Made by a program: the position numbers and the translations under genes. Below, in pieces: positions 34,621-47,000 of a DNA stretch of 64,000 nucleotides (positions within the stretch are counted from its first letter, which is position 1; every line of letters starts with the position of its first letter). Below the pieces are notes generated by a model. It ran no database searches. It had not been told where the DNA came from and was given only the letters and a program-made list of their open reading frames with translations. The stretch is from contig NC_082688.1 of the NCBI RefSeq assembly GCF_949987515.2, forward strand, positions 74,156,731 through 74,220,730, in the 5' to 3' direction. This DNA is from Delphinus delphis. Lineage: Eukaryota > Chordata > Mammalia > Artiodactyla > Delphinidae.

Positions 34621-35595
34621 GTCAGCCCAACCACAGTCCAGACAGGACCGACTAGCCTCAAGCCCTCTGCCAACATCTGTCTTCCTGAGAATGCTGAGTT
34701 CTACAAATCAGATATGGAGAAAATGCGCAAGCTGTGAAACTGAAATCAAACAGCCGCAGGAATTGCTCTGGAAGCACACAAAAGCTCTTCCACAAAGATA
34801 CTCGGTTACTGAAATTAAGCACTGTAGAGTGCCCAGAGATAAGTTTAGAAATTTCCTGAACCATGAGGCAGAATTTGTGATTCTGAAATAATTTGTTTGA
34901 ATCATCCACTTCATTAAAGGGTTTTCAATTTATTACTGTGACATGCAAAAATAAAAACATGGGCAAATGCTACCCTGAAAGATGAACGGAAGTCTGTGTA
35001 AGGGGAAAGAGATGAAGAGATGACTTTGCCAACAAAAGGGATGAAATACAGAATCTGCTTTTACCTGGTGGCCTCCAGAGCTGAATGTACGACAGGCTCT
35101 TTATTCCTGCAAATCTGACTTCAGACAGAGCTTCCCAGGGAGTAATTTGTGGGACAGACATGCCTCCACTTATCGTATTTACTAGATACAGCAATTTGGT
35201 AGGAAAACCTGGAAAGCTGCAGGGTCAGGGAGATAGCAATGCACAGACCTCACAATCTTCTTCCCATGTCTCCCGGCAAAGTGGTCCCCCCACTGCAGGG
35301 GGACCCACAGTTCTCAATGGGGCGAGAAGACAGGCTAGGAGACGCTGAGTATCTCTGTTCATAAGGTGGAAGCGTTCTGACAGTTTTGTGCAAATGTTTT
35401 ACTTCTAGACAATTTTTGTTTCCAAGGAGAGAGCAAAAGAAGGGTAGCAGGAAGAGAGGGAATAAAAGAGGATCACTAAACAAGAATTTTTAAGCAAGAT
35501 ATTAACATTCAGTGTTGTTGTTCATATGTCTACGAACTAAGGCTCTCTATCTCCTCAAATTTGAAAGAGATCTCCTTCACGTAAAGAAGAAACAA
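34621..35595. other. Unassigned DNA
   Basis: No repeat recognised. A 112-codon + frame (34553-34891) starts with GTG and has no recognisable domain, so I do not call it a gene. Confidence 0.45.
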
Positions 35596-35633
35596 GTGTG
35601 TGTGTGGGTGTGTGTATCCACACACACACACAC
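35596..35633. repeat. (GT)n/(CA)n inverted simple repeat
   Basis: A GT run with one GGG interruption, the short spacer ATCC, and a CA run. The two arms are complementary and can form a hairpin of about 16 bp. Confidence 0.95.
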
Positions 35634-36009
35634 GGGGGTGGGAGGTATTAAACGGACTTATTCCAGATGTGGACTAGGTGCCTGAGCCATCCTTACTAGG
35701 GATTAAGTTGCAGGTTGGTCACAGTTAGTTTTTTAGTTATATATGCTAAAGAGTTTATTACTATTATTTTGGAACGGCATATAAATGACCACCCAGTCGT
35801 AAATGCTTTCTAAGATGTTTTTATGTTCTCATTTACCTAAATGAGTCTCCAGTTTGCAAACGGACAGCAGCTCCTGTTACCTGTTAGCATAAAACTATAT
35901 CCTTCTTTTTGGCTTCCACGCCCTCTAGTAACAAATCCCAAGTAGCCTATCTGACCTTGTCTCTCCTCACTCCTACAACTGTGACTTAGCCAGGCCGATG
36001 CACATTCTA
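35634..36009. other. Unassigned DNA
   Basis: Nothing recognised. Confidence 0.5.
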
Positions 36010-36385
36010 TGTTCCACATGTGTTTAACTCTTTCCAGAAGTTATGCCTTTGTGTATGACATTCCACACATTGGGAACAGCCTCCTCAATTACAGTTCTTT
36101 GTTTCATTATCATAGTTCATGATTCACAAATTAACTTTGGCCTAATTTCCCTGAGCCTAAGCTCACACTGACCTTTTCAGTTTTCACCACAATTATTTTC
36201 CTGTCCATATGCTGCCTTTAGATATCTTATAGCTAGCTATCCATGCGCTTATTGCTTTTATGCTCACAAATAGTTTATGAGCATTTCAAAGGCAACAATC
36301 AATTTGTCCACATCTTTGTGACTCTAAAGCCACTGAACTATGGGGGGTATTTCAGACACACTCAGAAAGCTTTGTTGAATAATTA
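36010..36385 (+). mobile_element. L2 LINE 3' end, decayed
   Basis: 'gtttatgagcatttcaaagg', 'ttgtccacatctttgtgac' and 'gctttgttgaataattaag' follow the L2 3' UTR order. The upstream part is less certain. Confidence 0.6.
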
Positions 36386-36845
36386 AGTGGACCTCTTTGT
36401 GGCAACAGGCTGCACTCAAAGCACAAGATAGGGAGAAAAGGGAATGGAGTTAATAAAAAGTAAGCAAAAAACATTGTCCCACTCCCCGAGGGGCACTCGC
36501 TCTTACCTCTGGAGACACTAAACCCACATGAAAAATAACAAGGGTACATATCTGACACAAATTCACATTTTTACCTCAGGGAAATATAAGCTACCTCTGT
36601 GCAGTCCTTTGACCCAGTGTATACAGGCACTCTGCATCTATGGGGGGAACGTGAAGATCCAGGAACTGATGGAATCAGAGCCAGGGACTTAGTCCCAGCA
36701 GGCTTTACTGGGGTGAATCAGGGTCCCCTGTTTTAGGAGAAGCCCCTACGCCAGACACGGCAGAAGACAACTGAGGGGGCAACCAGAAGTGTGATACTGT
36801 TGACTATTACCCAGCAGTTCTGTCACTCCAGCTCAAGAAGATTCC
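36386..36845. other. Unassigned DNA
   Basis: Nothing recognised. Confidence 0.5.
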
Positions 36846-37150
36846 TTTTTTAAATTTTCCAGCTGCACTGAAGTATAATCACTATGCCCCCAAAATGCAT
36901 ATAATTAATGTATATAATTTGGTGCGTCTGGACATATGTGTACACTCAAGTTACCATCACCACAATCAAGGTAATAAATACATCACCTCCAAAAGCTTCC
37001 TTGTGCCCCTCTGTTGGTTTTTTGTTTTCTATGTGTGTGTGTGTAGAGCGCTTAACCTGAGATTTACCTTCTGAATAACTTTTTAAGGGCACAACACCTT
37101 ACTGTTAGCTATAGGCACTATGATGTGCAGCACATCTCTGGAATGACTCA
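36846..37150 (-). mobile_element. Old L1 (L1M-type) 3' UTR fragment
   Basis: 'agctgcactgaagtataatc', 'ttaccatcaccacaatcaag', 'tgtgtgtgtagagcgcttaa' and 'gctataggcactatgatgtg' match the complement of an old L1 3' end. Confidence 0.7.
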
Positions 37151-37414
37151 TCACGTGTAACCATAAGTTTATTCCAAGAAGACTCATTTTCAGAGAAGCA
37201 TCTACCACACTGCCTGAATTGCCCTCTAGAGGCAGGTGGGGAGTGATGCTGTGCTGTCCCGCAGCACAGGGATGTTGCAGGAAAGCCAGTAACCCTTTCC
37301 TCTGGATGCTCTTTCCTTCTAGATACTCTCATCAGCTTGAAAATGCAGAAAAAAGAGGGTGGAGGTTCACTCTGCATTTTTTTTTTTTCTAACTCGCTTA
37401 GAAAGTGCCCAGGC

Positions 37415-37600
37415 CTGCTTTATTTTTCACCACCATACTTATCGCCACCTGCCACGGTATCCGTTTATTTTATTTCTCCCATGAGAATACCTATTCAGTC
37501 TGGGTTTTTTTTGTAGCTTCTAGAATGGAGCTGGACACTTGGCAAAAGAGCATGAATAACTGTTGAATACATGTAGTATTTCTAGATAAATGAATTAAAT
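37415..37600 (+). mobile_element. L2 LINE 3' end, decayed
   Basis: 'ttatttctcccatgagaata', 'gtagcttctagaatggagct' and 'gaataactgttgaatacatg' follow the L2 terminus. Confidence 0.5.
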
Positions 37601-39888
37601 AATTTACTAGTTGTTCAAGATGTATTTCAAATACCTTTACATTTCACTTTGCAGAATATGGTGCCCGCTAAATGGATGAAACCTCAACTTCATCTGATGC
37701 CCAAAGGAAAAACCACAGCTCCTTCTCAAGGTAGTTTGGATGATTAAATAACATAGCATATAGTGTTTGCAATGGAAAAGTTGTTTAGTAAATTTTGTTT
37801 ATCTTTACCAGGAGTAGTTGAATTCTCCCCTATCTCACACACACACACTTTAATGGTAAAATACCTCCTTATTTATCTGCAGTGATGAACAAATACCTTG
37901 TCTTAGGCACATGTGTCTTTAAAGTATAGAAACATAACTCTTGATACGTACTGAAAGCGTGCTTCATAAATTAATGAATCCTGCAACAGACATTCTCTAA
38001 TAGGACTAGTGACACCTTTTATAGTTAATACAATGCCTATATCCTGAAATGTGCTAACATGAATTGCAAATGTGCTAAATTTATTAATATCATAAATAAG
38101 CAGTCTTAAAATTAAACTCCTATTATCAATAACATTTCTGTTACATTAGAAATAAGATCGTGACTCAAAAAAGAAAAGAAAGAAGATTGTGAATGCCTTT
38201 CTGCTTTCATTTTTTTAACTTGCTCTTATTCATAACAGTCACAAATAATAAATGACACCTACCTATGATAAGCAAGACTTCAGAAAGACCCCAATTTTTG
38301 TTTGTTCTATTTCTGAAACTTGTTCCTGACTCATGTGTCTCATCTTCTCATCCCTTCCCTCCCTTAAAGTTAATTATTTGAATTCCATCCGACAACTGCC
38401 CTTCCGGACCCATGTTCTTTTTTTGCGGATCACTGGCCAGAAAACAGCGTCTCGACAAAACACACATGAGATTTTATAGATGGTTTTGAATGTAATGAGA
38501 GCGAGCAACATTTTCTTGCTTTTTGTCTGTATTTTAGAACTATTTTCTATCATGCAGGTGTGCAGCTTATACTTTAATGGAATTCTAAACATATAATGGA
38601 CAGAACCAGAGGGAATATGATTCTATGAAGAGTAACTAAACCAAAGACATTTTATTCTACCTTTTCAACATTGATCACACTAGCCACATTCTCTTGTGGT
38701 CTTTATACTCTTACCCAACGTTCATCTGACAATATTTCATTTCTGTATCCACTGAACCAACAACTGAGAGATTCTTTTTTTAACATTATGTCCTCTTGTC
38801 TTCTCAGATTTCCTAGGCCTGCATCTCTCCCTGGAGCACTCACTTCTGCTTTCACGGCCTCTTCAAACTCTCAAGTCACAGGAAAGGGCACAGATAGGAC
38901 CAAAGCCTGATAGCACGTAAGACCTGCCTGGTCTCAAACTCAGGACATTCTCTACCCCATTTCCCATTTGTCAAAACATGACTCAGGTGAAATGGCTCCT
39001 CCTTAGCTTCCTGAGCCAAAGGTCCTAACACCCTCTTCAGTATTCCTCCATCACTTTGTTAATGCTGACATCATATTCATCAAATATTTAGACATTTTTA
39101 ATTTTATCGCATTTAAATAGCTACACGTGTCCAGTGGTTACTGTAGAGTGAGGCCACACTGCAGAGATTTCGAATAACTCTCCTGGCTGCTTCCAGCACC
39201 ACCTGAGAAAACCTGAACTTTTATTTTTCCAATGGCTTCAGTATCTTCTCTTCTAATCTCAGCTTTGGTAAAGAATAGCTTTAGTTTTAGTATTCTTTTT
39301 CTCCCATACAGACTCTATTTTCTCCAAGATGCTTTTTCTATTTTTTTGTTTGTTTATTTTGGTCTTTTTTGTATTAGAGATTTCCATCTAATCTGATCTT
39401 TAGCTCCCCCCTCAACATATAAAAGTGTGGAAATTAAAACTCAATGGAAGTATGTGCTTGTGGATAGGGCTTGTGGATGGTGGTCTTTATTGCACATGGA
39501 ATTGACTGAAATAGTGTTGGCTTGTTTATTTTTAAAGTTAGCAAACCCCGCATGTCAACTCATTCAGGTTGTTAGATGCAATAGAAAACATTTCCTAAGA
39601 TCTGGCTGGACTGTGTATACCCAGCTATAGGTGTCCGAAGAGCTGACAGAGAAAAACAGTAGGAGAGGGGAGGTCTCAACCTTCAGCATATCATTTAGTG
39701 CCAACTGGGCCTGTTTTCAGTAGGGAACCCTGCTCTTCACTGCTGCTTGTGTTTTACGGTACAGAGATCTTCTGGTATCCCTTGCCAGAGAATAAACCCC
39801 CTATATATTCTAGGCAGAAGTAGAAAGGCCATTCCCTGTCTGCAGCCTGTGATGGAGGAACTTTTGGTATTCTACATGATTCTTAAAC
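37601..39888. other. Unassigned DNA
   Basis: Over 2 kb with no certain repeat or gene. 39105-39180 carries an 'aaatagctacacgtgtccag' pattern seen in some ancient DNA transposons, but it is too short to assign. Confidence 0.45.
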
Positions 39889-40054
39889 TTTCAACCACTT
39901 CCTTTTTTTCCTTTTTTCCTTCCTTTTTTTTTTGGCTGCACCATGTGGCACATGGGATCTTAGTTCCCTAACCAGGGGTCAAACCCACGCCCCCTGCATT
40001 GGAAGTGTGGAGTCATAACCACTGAACCACCAGGGAAGTCCCTTTCAACCATTT
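39889..40054 (-). mobile_element. tRNA-Glu SINE (CHR/Bov-tA type), short form
   Basis: The element spans 39901-40042. Its + strand right end 'accaccagggaagtccc' is the complement of the SINE head; 'ggggtcaaacccacgccc' holds the B box. A T/C-rich tail lies on the left. A target duplication (tttcaaccactt, 39889-39900; tttcaaccattt, 40043-40054; one mismatch) confirms retroposition. Confidence 0.93.
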
Positions 40055-40714
40055 CTTATGATTGAAGCCTTGCCTGAGCCCCTCAAGGGTCCCTTCATAC
40101 AAACTGGGTAGGTTCTCAGACCTCCCTACTGTCGACGCATTAGTCTGCTCTCTGGGGACTTCTAAATTAGTTACCACTCATCCTCCCCGATTCTGTTCAT
40201 CTTCTTCTGAGGTCGAGCTGAGGTAACAATGTGTTCAATCTATTATTTTTAACCAGAAATATGTCAATGTCTTTCTACTTAAATGTGAGGGGTTTTAGTG
40301 ATGTGGACAAAGAACAAAGAACACTGCCTGCCATCGAGCGGTCAGTCACAGCAGCCCACATGGGCAGTTCACCTTGAAGGGATGGAGGAAAACAGGAGTC
40401 TAGCCCTACATCACTGAGATGCCTATCAAAGGAATAACTTCAATGAGCCCAGACTCTTGCATCTTCTCATACACAGGAAAACACTAAAATCATTTACTTG
40501 AGATGTCTGTGTTTTGTGATTAGCAGTTATCTTTTAATGTTCTATTACGTGAGTTCTCTTCCCAGCAAAAATTCCTATATGTCCTAGCTCTTCCCTTACC
40601 TCTTTGGAACAGTGTCGCAGAGTGGAGAGGTTGTCTCCCAGGCTACAGTCCTCAGTAAGGTCCCGAGAAAAACATAACTCACAACTTTTAGGTTGCGTGG
40701 TTTTTTAAATCAAC
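40055..40714. other. Unassigned DNA
   Basis: Nothing recognised. Confidence 0.5.
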
Positions 40715-40815
40715 AGTGGGATGCAGGAATCTTATCCATCCTTGTGTTTCTAGTGTATGGTGCACAGAATGTGGCAGCCACTTTAAAATATTCACAAAAT
40801 GAACAGATAGATCAA
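40715..40815 (+). mobile_element. L2 LINE 3' end, decayed
   Basis: 'ggaatcttatccatccttgt' and 'gtgcacagaatgtggcag' followed by 'atattcacaaaatgaac' match the L2 terminus. Confidence 0.55.
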
Positions 40816-40817
40816 GC

Positions 40818-40850
40818 ATAGATGGATGGATGGGTAAGTGGATAGACACA
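40818..40850 (+). repeat. Short GGAT-type simple repeat
   Basis: Irregular GATG/GGAT units. Confidence 0.6.
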
Positions 40851-42244
40851 TGAAAGAGGACAATCTCTTTGCGGCTAAAAGAGATTGTGTGATCTCTATC
40901 ACCGATGGAGGGGTGAGCTGTCTTTTGAAGGAGCCTCTCTTTGGAGTTGTCTTTCTAACTCACGAAGAGGCATATCTGCTTTCCAGTTCATCAGGTGTTT
41001 CCCTGGATTGACTTACAGGGCCCTGATAGTGACTAGGCCCTGTGTGAGATCATTTGCCCCTTTTCTATGTTTTCTATCCCCATCAGGGCTACAGAGCAGC
41101 CCTTACAGCAGCCAGCTATCTCTCCTCCAGGCATCTTGTTAGGAATGGCATTACAGAAAGTGAAGATCACTGCTCATTCTCCTGGAAACTTGTGAAGCAA
41201 TGTTGCTGCAGTAAGAGACAGGGCCTTGCAATGCAGATTTTATGGATTTTCCGTGAAGCATGTAAGGTAACAGTACACTTTTCAATGATTTCTGCTCTGC
41301 GTAAGAGTCTGTGATTGCATCTAGCATACAATACCATAGCAGTGGAATTCATGAATATTTTACTTACACAGGGAAGAGGAGCCTGCCTAAATAGCTTTTT
41401 AGCTTTTATTTTGTAAGGTTTCAGATTTAGGGTTTTTTTGTTTTTTTTCCCTCACCTCCCAGATTCTGGTGTTTTTTCCTAAACCCTACATTAAACAGCT
41501 GCTTTGAAAGTTTCTCTTTCCCTTTAAGTGTTTTCACATTTACAGACTGTGCTCCTTATGATCTAATAAAATTAAGCTATCAGGAGGAAATCATCATATC
41601 AGAAAGGGCTGGGGAAGCATTGTAAAGCACCAGACATCTCACAAGAGGAGCATCTCTCGGGAGTTTGCGCTGGGAAAGAGGCAGTGGGTGGAATTGCTGA
41701 GCTCCTTGGTCTGACAAGCTGATGCCTGCCTTCCTACACTTGTCTTTTTTACATAAGCATTTTCCTTTTAAGGCAGCCCACGGCAGCACTGGGATAGAAG
41801 CCGGCAGGCACAATGGTCAGATCTAAGTATTCCAGGGAGGAGATAAAAATAGAATGTTGTACCTGAGTGAATGAACTTCTCACATTTAAAATCTAGAGCT
41901 GCTTTACGAAAGTGCTTTCGTTTCCCATGTTACTCCCCATCCCCATTTTCTGGTCTACTTGTAAATGTTAACTTCCAAGGGACAGAATATGCTTCGGATT
42001 CTAACAGCTAGAACAGCAGAAGGACCGGGGCATTTCTTTTTTTTGCATGAAGTGTCTCAGCCTAACTAAAAACATGAAGGAGGTCAACTCTCAAGTGCAA
42101 CTCACTGGGAATTTACACCCCCAATGACTACTCATCTTGCCAAGTATACTTTCTTCTACTTAAATCCCTTGTATGTTTGAGGCTCGGCTGACTGTTGTTC
42201 CTAAAGGAAAATGCATAGCAGACAAAAGTGACTTCTGTTGACAA
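40851..42244. other. Unassigned DNA
   Basis: No repeat or gene recognised. Contains a perfect 11-bp stem with a 7-base loop at 40860-40888 (acaatctcttt/aaagagattgt). Confidence 0.5.
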
Positions 42245-42360
42245 CTGATTCTCAGACTTTAGTATGTATGTGAATTACTTGGGAGGTTTTGTTTAAAACG
42301 CAGATCCGTGGGCCGTGGGCCCTGTTCCATATTTCCCAAATCGGAATGTTCGCAGTATTG
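42245..42360 (+). mobile_element. MER5/MER58-like DNA transposon fragment (hAT-Charlie)
   Basis: 'actgattctcagactttagt', 'gtgaattacttgggaggttt' and 'aacgcagatccgtgggcc' match the 5' half of a MER5-type element. Confidence 0.6.
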
Positions 42361-42734
42361 CAAGAAATACGTGAAATCTAATCTCCAAAACGCAACAAGG
42401 GGTGATATAAATATAAAATAAAATACTTTAGTTTGCTGAGTCAAAACATCACAGACTGGCAAAGTTAGACAAATCTAAGCCATGGGTAAAAGTCTTCCCT
42501 ACCCCCCCACTACCCTATCCCTGCCCCTTTCTACCTAGTGTTTCTTTTGCTCCTTGTCTGCTTCCACAAGGTTTACATTTAATTTTAGCTTGAATATGCC
42601 TTTCATCTGGTATCCCTCATACGCAGCACAGGATTGAGAATGAAGTAGGCAGCCCACCAGTGTTAGCTAAGTATCTGAATGGTTAACAGGCCAGAGGAGT
42701 GGCACTTTGAAAGGAGACTGAGATACTAGTAAAA

Positions 42735-42912
42735 GGACCTACTGTATAGTACAGGGAACACTACTCAATACTCTGAAATGGCCTATATGGGAAAAGAATC
42801 TAAATAAAAAAGAGTGGATATATGTATTAATATATGTATAACTGATTCACTCTGCTGTACACCTGAAACTAACACAACACTGTAAATCAACTATACTCCA
42901 ATTAAAAAAAAA
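42735..42912 (+). mobile_element. L1 3' end, 5'-truncated
   Basis: Begins near 'ctgtatagtacagggaacac', continues with 'gattcactctgctgtacacc' and ends 'aaatcaactatactccaatt' plus a short A tail. Same L1 type as 14325-14660. Non-coding. Confidence 0.9.
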
Positions 42913-43384
42913 AATGTTCTCATGACTTTGGGGAGAACTCTAGTATTTAGGTGATACTTCAACCATACTTTTGTGTCCCCAGAAGAATGACTTATTTCTA
43001 TGATTGTATGGGATAGAGTTTCTTAGTTAAGTGGGTTCCTCTGCAGATTCATTTGACTGGATCACCTTTAACAGACAGATTCTTGGGTTCTCTGTTCTCT
43101 GGCTTTCTCGGGTCACTCATGGAGTACGTTATTCTAATAGCCACAGAACAGCAGAATGAACATCTTAAATAGCTGTCATGAAACATAACCAAATATATAA
43201 AGAGCTATGATTCTTGGCAGGTGTTTATAAGAGCAAGTACCTCCATATTCTGAAATAATTGAGGAAACTCCCTCCTTTTCCCCTTTTCTCTCTTTCCTCC
43301 ATCTCTTTTACTTTTCTCACTTACACAGACGCTTTGGCTGTAACACGGTACAAAAATAGAGATCCAGAGTTATCATTTTTGTTT
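42913..43384. other. Unassigned DNA
   Basis: Nothing recognised. Confidence 0.5.
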
Positions 43385-43520
43385 CTTGCGTCAAATGGCT
43401 AGAAAAATATTACCTGCCTCAGAGCATTCACGTAGGAACTAAAAAGGATAAACGCTTGAAAGGCGCATAGCATAAGATCTGATACGTAACAGAACTCAGA
43501 AAATATTCGCTGTGCTAATA
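43385..43520 (+). mobile_element. MIR SINE 3' half
   Basis: 'attacctgcctcagagcatt', 'acttgaaaggcgcatagca'-like order and 'aatattcgctgtgctaataa' match MIR after its core. Confidence 0.6.
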
Positions 43521-44184
43521 ATGTACTTAGAACGTGTAAAATGAGTTTGGACGTGTTTCCAATAGGAGCTTCCAAAAGTTTAGGTCAATTCCTTGGAGTT
43601 CCGATTTCAAAAGGAAATTGCTGAGAGACAATGCAGGACCATGCCAGCATTAAAGGAATACCCTCTAAGGCCCACTGCAAAAAATGTGAGATGAGCATTC
43701 CATTCAAAAGACATCATTGGTTAAGCAATATAGACATGCTGAAGAGGACACATCTTCTTGGCCATTTAGAAGCTAAAGAGTCAATAACCCTGAATACATT
43801 TAAGCCCCCAAATACCTAACTACTTTGATCAGAAAACCTAGTTGATAATCATGTATGTTTAATGTTTCTCATCAAGCCAAAGGCACCTGTATCTCTCTCA
43901 GCCCTCAGAAAACGCCAGCTGTTAGTTATCCACAATAAATGGGATTTCACATTTTGTGACAAGCTTATTAAGGGGAAAGTACAAATGCTGGTCTGAAACA
44001 GAGAATAATAAGTTATCAAGACTTTTTCTCTCAAACATACATCATTATGTTTATTATACTCATTCTTTTTGAGAATTCTGTGTTCTAAGGAGGAGAGTGG
44101 CATTAACAAGAGGATATATCAGAAAGCATTCTTTAGAAGAAACTTCAGCTGCAAAGCACCACACTCTGTAATATATTTATTGGC
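43521..44184. other. Unassigned DNA
   Basis: Nothing recognised. Confidence 0.5.
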
Positions 44185-44660
44185 ATATCCCCTTCCCACT
44201 ACTATCAACCTCCCAACCTGGTGCATTTCCAAAACTACCACCCAGTTGCTTGTGAGAGAAACGTAGGAGTTACTCCTCACATCTTTCTTGCCTCACCATC
44301 AATATTCAAGTTCTGTCAGTTTCATCTCCGATACATCTGTCAAGTCAATCCATCTCACTCTATCTCCATACCTACAACCTGAACGTCTGTCACCTTTTCT
44401 CTTCTCTGGTTTATAGCAATACCATCGTAACTAGTTCATCTGCCCCTCTCTAGAGAGTCTGTAATAATCCATTTTTCTTGGTGCAGCTCAGATTATCTTT
44501 TTGGATTTCAATCTGGATCATGTGACCTTTAAGCATGTCCTACTTCCCTGAGGGAAAAGCAAACATCCTCAGCCTGGCCAACAGGCCCTGCAAGGTCCTC
44601 TCCCTGCCTATCTCCCTACCTCTCCAAACACCACTGGACTTTATTCTCCTCCTACCTTTC
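44185..44660. repeat. Ancient mammalian interspersed repeat, family not named
   Basis: The sequence order (pyrimidine-rich start, 'gatcatgtgacctttaagca', 'acaggccctgcaaggtcctc', 'cctgcctatctccctacctc') is one I recognise as recurring in mammalian genomes, but I cannot name the family. Confidence 0.4.
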
Positions 44661-45109
44661 TGTACTGATGTCAACGAGAACGGATGCTTAAACTGTACTG
44701 TACAATAGGTTCTCTCCTCTATATGACTTTGCAAAGAGCTAATTAAGGTACATATTTTAAAGAAATATTCAAAAGAATAAATATAGTTCACCAGATTAAG
44801 AACTAAGACTTGGGCACTCATCAACATTGGCACTCTCTCATTGCATGAGTATACCATGAACATGCTCTATTCATGTGGAAACTATAAAGAGGTGCTATGT
44901 GTGTTAGAGCCCATATTTACTTAACTTTATATGATCATATGAGTCTAGTTCAAGTAAATAAGACTTTCAAAGCACTTTGTTTTACAGAATGATAATAGTG
45001 GTTTTTTTCCTCCAGCTAAACTTTTCAAACACTCCTTCAACATTGTGTCTTGCTAGTGAACTTGGGTGAACTGCTTCACTTCTGAGTCTTTTCCCTTCAG
45101 TTAAAAGGG
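44661..45109. other. Unassigned DNA
   Basis: Nothing recognised. Confidence 0.5.
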
Positions 45110-45309
45110 GGTTAATAGGGCTTCCCTGGTGGCGCAGCGGTTGAGAGTCCACCTGCCGATGCAGGGGACATGGGTCCGAGCCCCAGTTCGGGAAGATCCC
45201 ACATGCCGCGGAGCAGCTGGGCCCGTGAGCCATGGCCGCTGAGCCTGCGCGTCTGGAGCCTGTGCTTCGCAATGGGAGAGGCCACAACAGTGAGAGGCCC
45301 GCGTACCGC

Positions 45310-45341
<32 letters not shown>

Positions 45342-45360
45342 AAACGGGGGGGGGGTAATA
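45110..45360 (+). mobile_element. CHR-2-type cetacean SINE with target-site duplication
   Basis: The element spans 45118-45345. The tRNA-Glu head 'gggcttccctggtggcgcag' is followed by B-box-like 'gggtccgagcc' and the cetacean-type body: 'gagccatggccgctgagcc', 'ggagcctgtgcttcgcaat', 'gtgagaggcccgcgtacc'. The tail is an (AAAAC)n array. The flanks 'gggttaata' (left) and 'ggggtaata' (right), each preceded by extra G residues, look like a target duplication. Open frames here are SINE artefacts. Confidence 0.95.
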
Positions 45361-45524
45361 ACACCTGACACACAGGTTGGTGGTGGGAATTTAATGAGAT
45401 TATGGCATGGCATAGAAGTATGGCAGGTGGTTTTGTTCCCCTTTTCATTTGTTTCCCTTCAGCTGTTTTACTAATATGAGTCTGAAAAGAGGAAAATGCA
45501 CTTCAACTAGCTCCCACTCAGAAA

Positions 45525-45705
45525 CACAGAATATTTTTATGCTGGAAAGGATGTAAAGATCATTGAGTTCAACACCCTCATTTTACAGATGAGAAATCTA
45601 AGGTCCCAAGTGGTGCCCCAGGTCACAAAGCTAGTTAGTGTGACAGCTGAGACCAAAAAGAATGTCTTGTGATTCCCACATTAAGCCATTTTGTATTAAA
45701 TCACA
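45525..45705 (-). mobile_element. MIR3-class SINE
   Basis: 'gaaaggatgtaaagatcatt', 'ctcattttacagatgagaaa' and 'ggtcacaaagctagttagtg' match the complement of a MIR-class SINE. Confidence 0.7.
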
Positions 45706-45819
45706 CTAATTTGCGTAGATTTCTATTTTTCTGTTTGCAAATGACTGTAAATGTATATCTAAATTTGGGCTAAATTCACTTAATAATTTTCAGAAAGTAA
45801 TCCTAACTACAAATAGATT

Positions 45820-46040
45820 ACGCCAAAGAGTTCAGACTTTGAAAGAAAAAGATCTGAGCTTGATTCTTGAATCTGTTATTTATTAGCTGAATAACCTTGG
45901 GCAAGTCATTCAATTTCTCGGAGCCTTTGTAACCTCATTTGTTAAACGGGAAATGTAACACCTATCTCAAATAATTACCATGATGATTATATATGAGATA
46001 AACTCTGAATGCAAAGAGCCAGATTAGAAGAGTGGTCAGA
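45820..46040 (+). mobile_element. MIR SINE
   Basis: 'ttattagctgaataaccttg', 'gggcaagtcattcaatttct' and 'cacctatctcaaataattac' follow MIR from tRNA-like head to 3' end. Confidence 0.8.
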
Positions 46041-46889
46041 ACCTACTAAGTCCATAAAAAGGTTAACTTCCTTTCTCTCTCCCAGAGTCTGCAGACTCAA
46101 ACCCCAAAGTAAGTATAGCATCCTACTTTGAAGGCTTCCTGTTAGAATACCTAAGTCAAGGTGTAAGGAATAATAATGGGGACTTGTGTGGTCATGACTG
46201 CTAATAGAATTCATAATATCAGTTTAAGTTTGTTTTCAAAGTTAAACAGAAATTCAGGGGGCTTTAAAGTGTCTTTGAAACGAACTGACTTTCTTCTATT
46301 TCCGTTGAAAAATCGCATATAAATTCCTTTTTTTGGTAAGGAGAGAAAAAAGAACTATCAGCAGGAAAATGTTACCTATGATTGATGCTTCCAGTCAGCT
46401 TAAAAGAGCAAGTATTTCAGATGTAAAAATTCTGACGCATCATTTTCTGACAAAACTACATTAAACAGCCACAAGTTCAATCCATTAACTCAACTCTGTA
46501 AAATGACAAAATTAAGTCTTTGATATTAATAATCTTCAAATAGTTCTCTGCCTCCCCCAATTCTCCAACCCAAGTCTTTTTTTTTTTGGTCTCATTTACT
46601 GGGTAGGATTGCATATTACTCTGCTTTTGATTGGCAGGATGAATAGATACTGTACTAGTTTACTTCCTGGGCATCAGATCGTGGTGTTAAATTGTGCAAT
46701 CACAGGGAAGCAGAGCTGGGGTAAAAGAGGTGAGAAATGGAATTGCATTCCTTTAAGATCCCCAGCGGTTGTATAATATTTTATACTGTATCTTGATTTT
46801 CTTTTTCTTTTAGTTTCTCAAAATATTTTCCTCTTGTTATTACAAGGAGCCAAAATTTTTTAAAGGCAAAAGATGAATGTATTTCAGGC
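46041..46889. other. Unassigned DNA
   Basis: Nothing recognised. Confidence 0.5.
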
Positions 46890-47000
46890 CCCACTTTGTG
46901 GCTGAGGAAACTGAAGCAAAGGAGTAAAGCAAATGTATCTGTATTACACAACTTCTGAATAGCATTGCTTCAGATAATTATTCTGATTCCCAGTCTGGGA
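46890..47000 (-). mobile_element. Possible MIR fragment
   Basis: 'gtggctgaggaaactgaagc' and 'attctgattcccagtctggg' resemble the complement of the MIR core and 5' half. Confidence 0.5.

Noticed and set aside
34553..34891. 112-codon + frame next to the CpG island
   Set aside because: The first codon is GTG, not ATG. There is no recognisable domain, no fitting splice or Kozak context, and a frame of this size is expected by chance.
45101..45448. Several overlapping frames of 60-143 codons on both strands
   Set aside because: All are translations of the GC-rich SINE body and its tail. The same holds for frames at 63147-63668.
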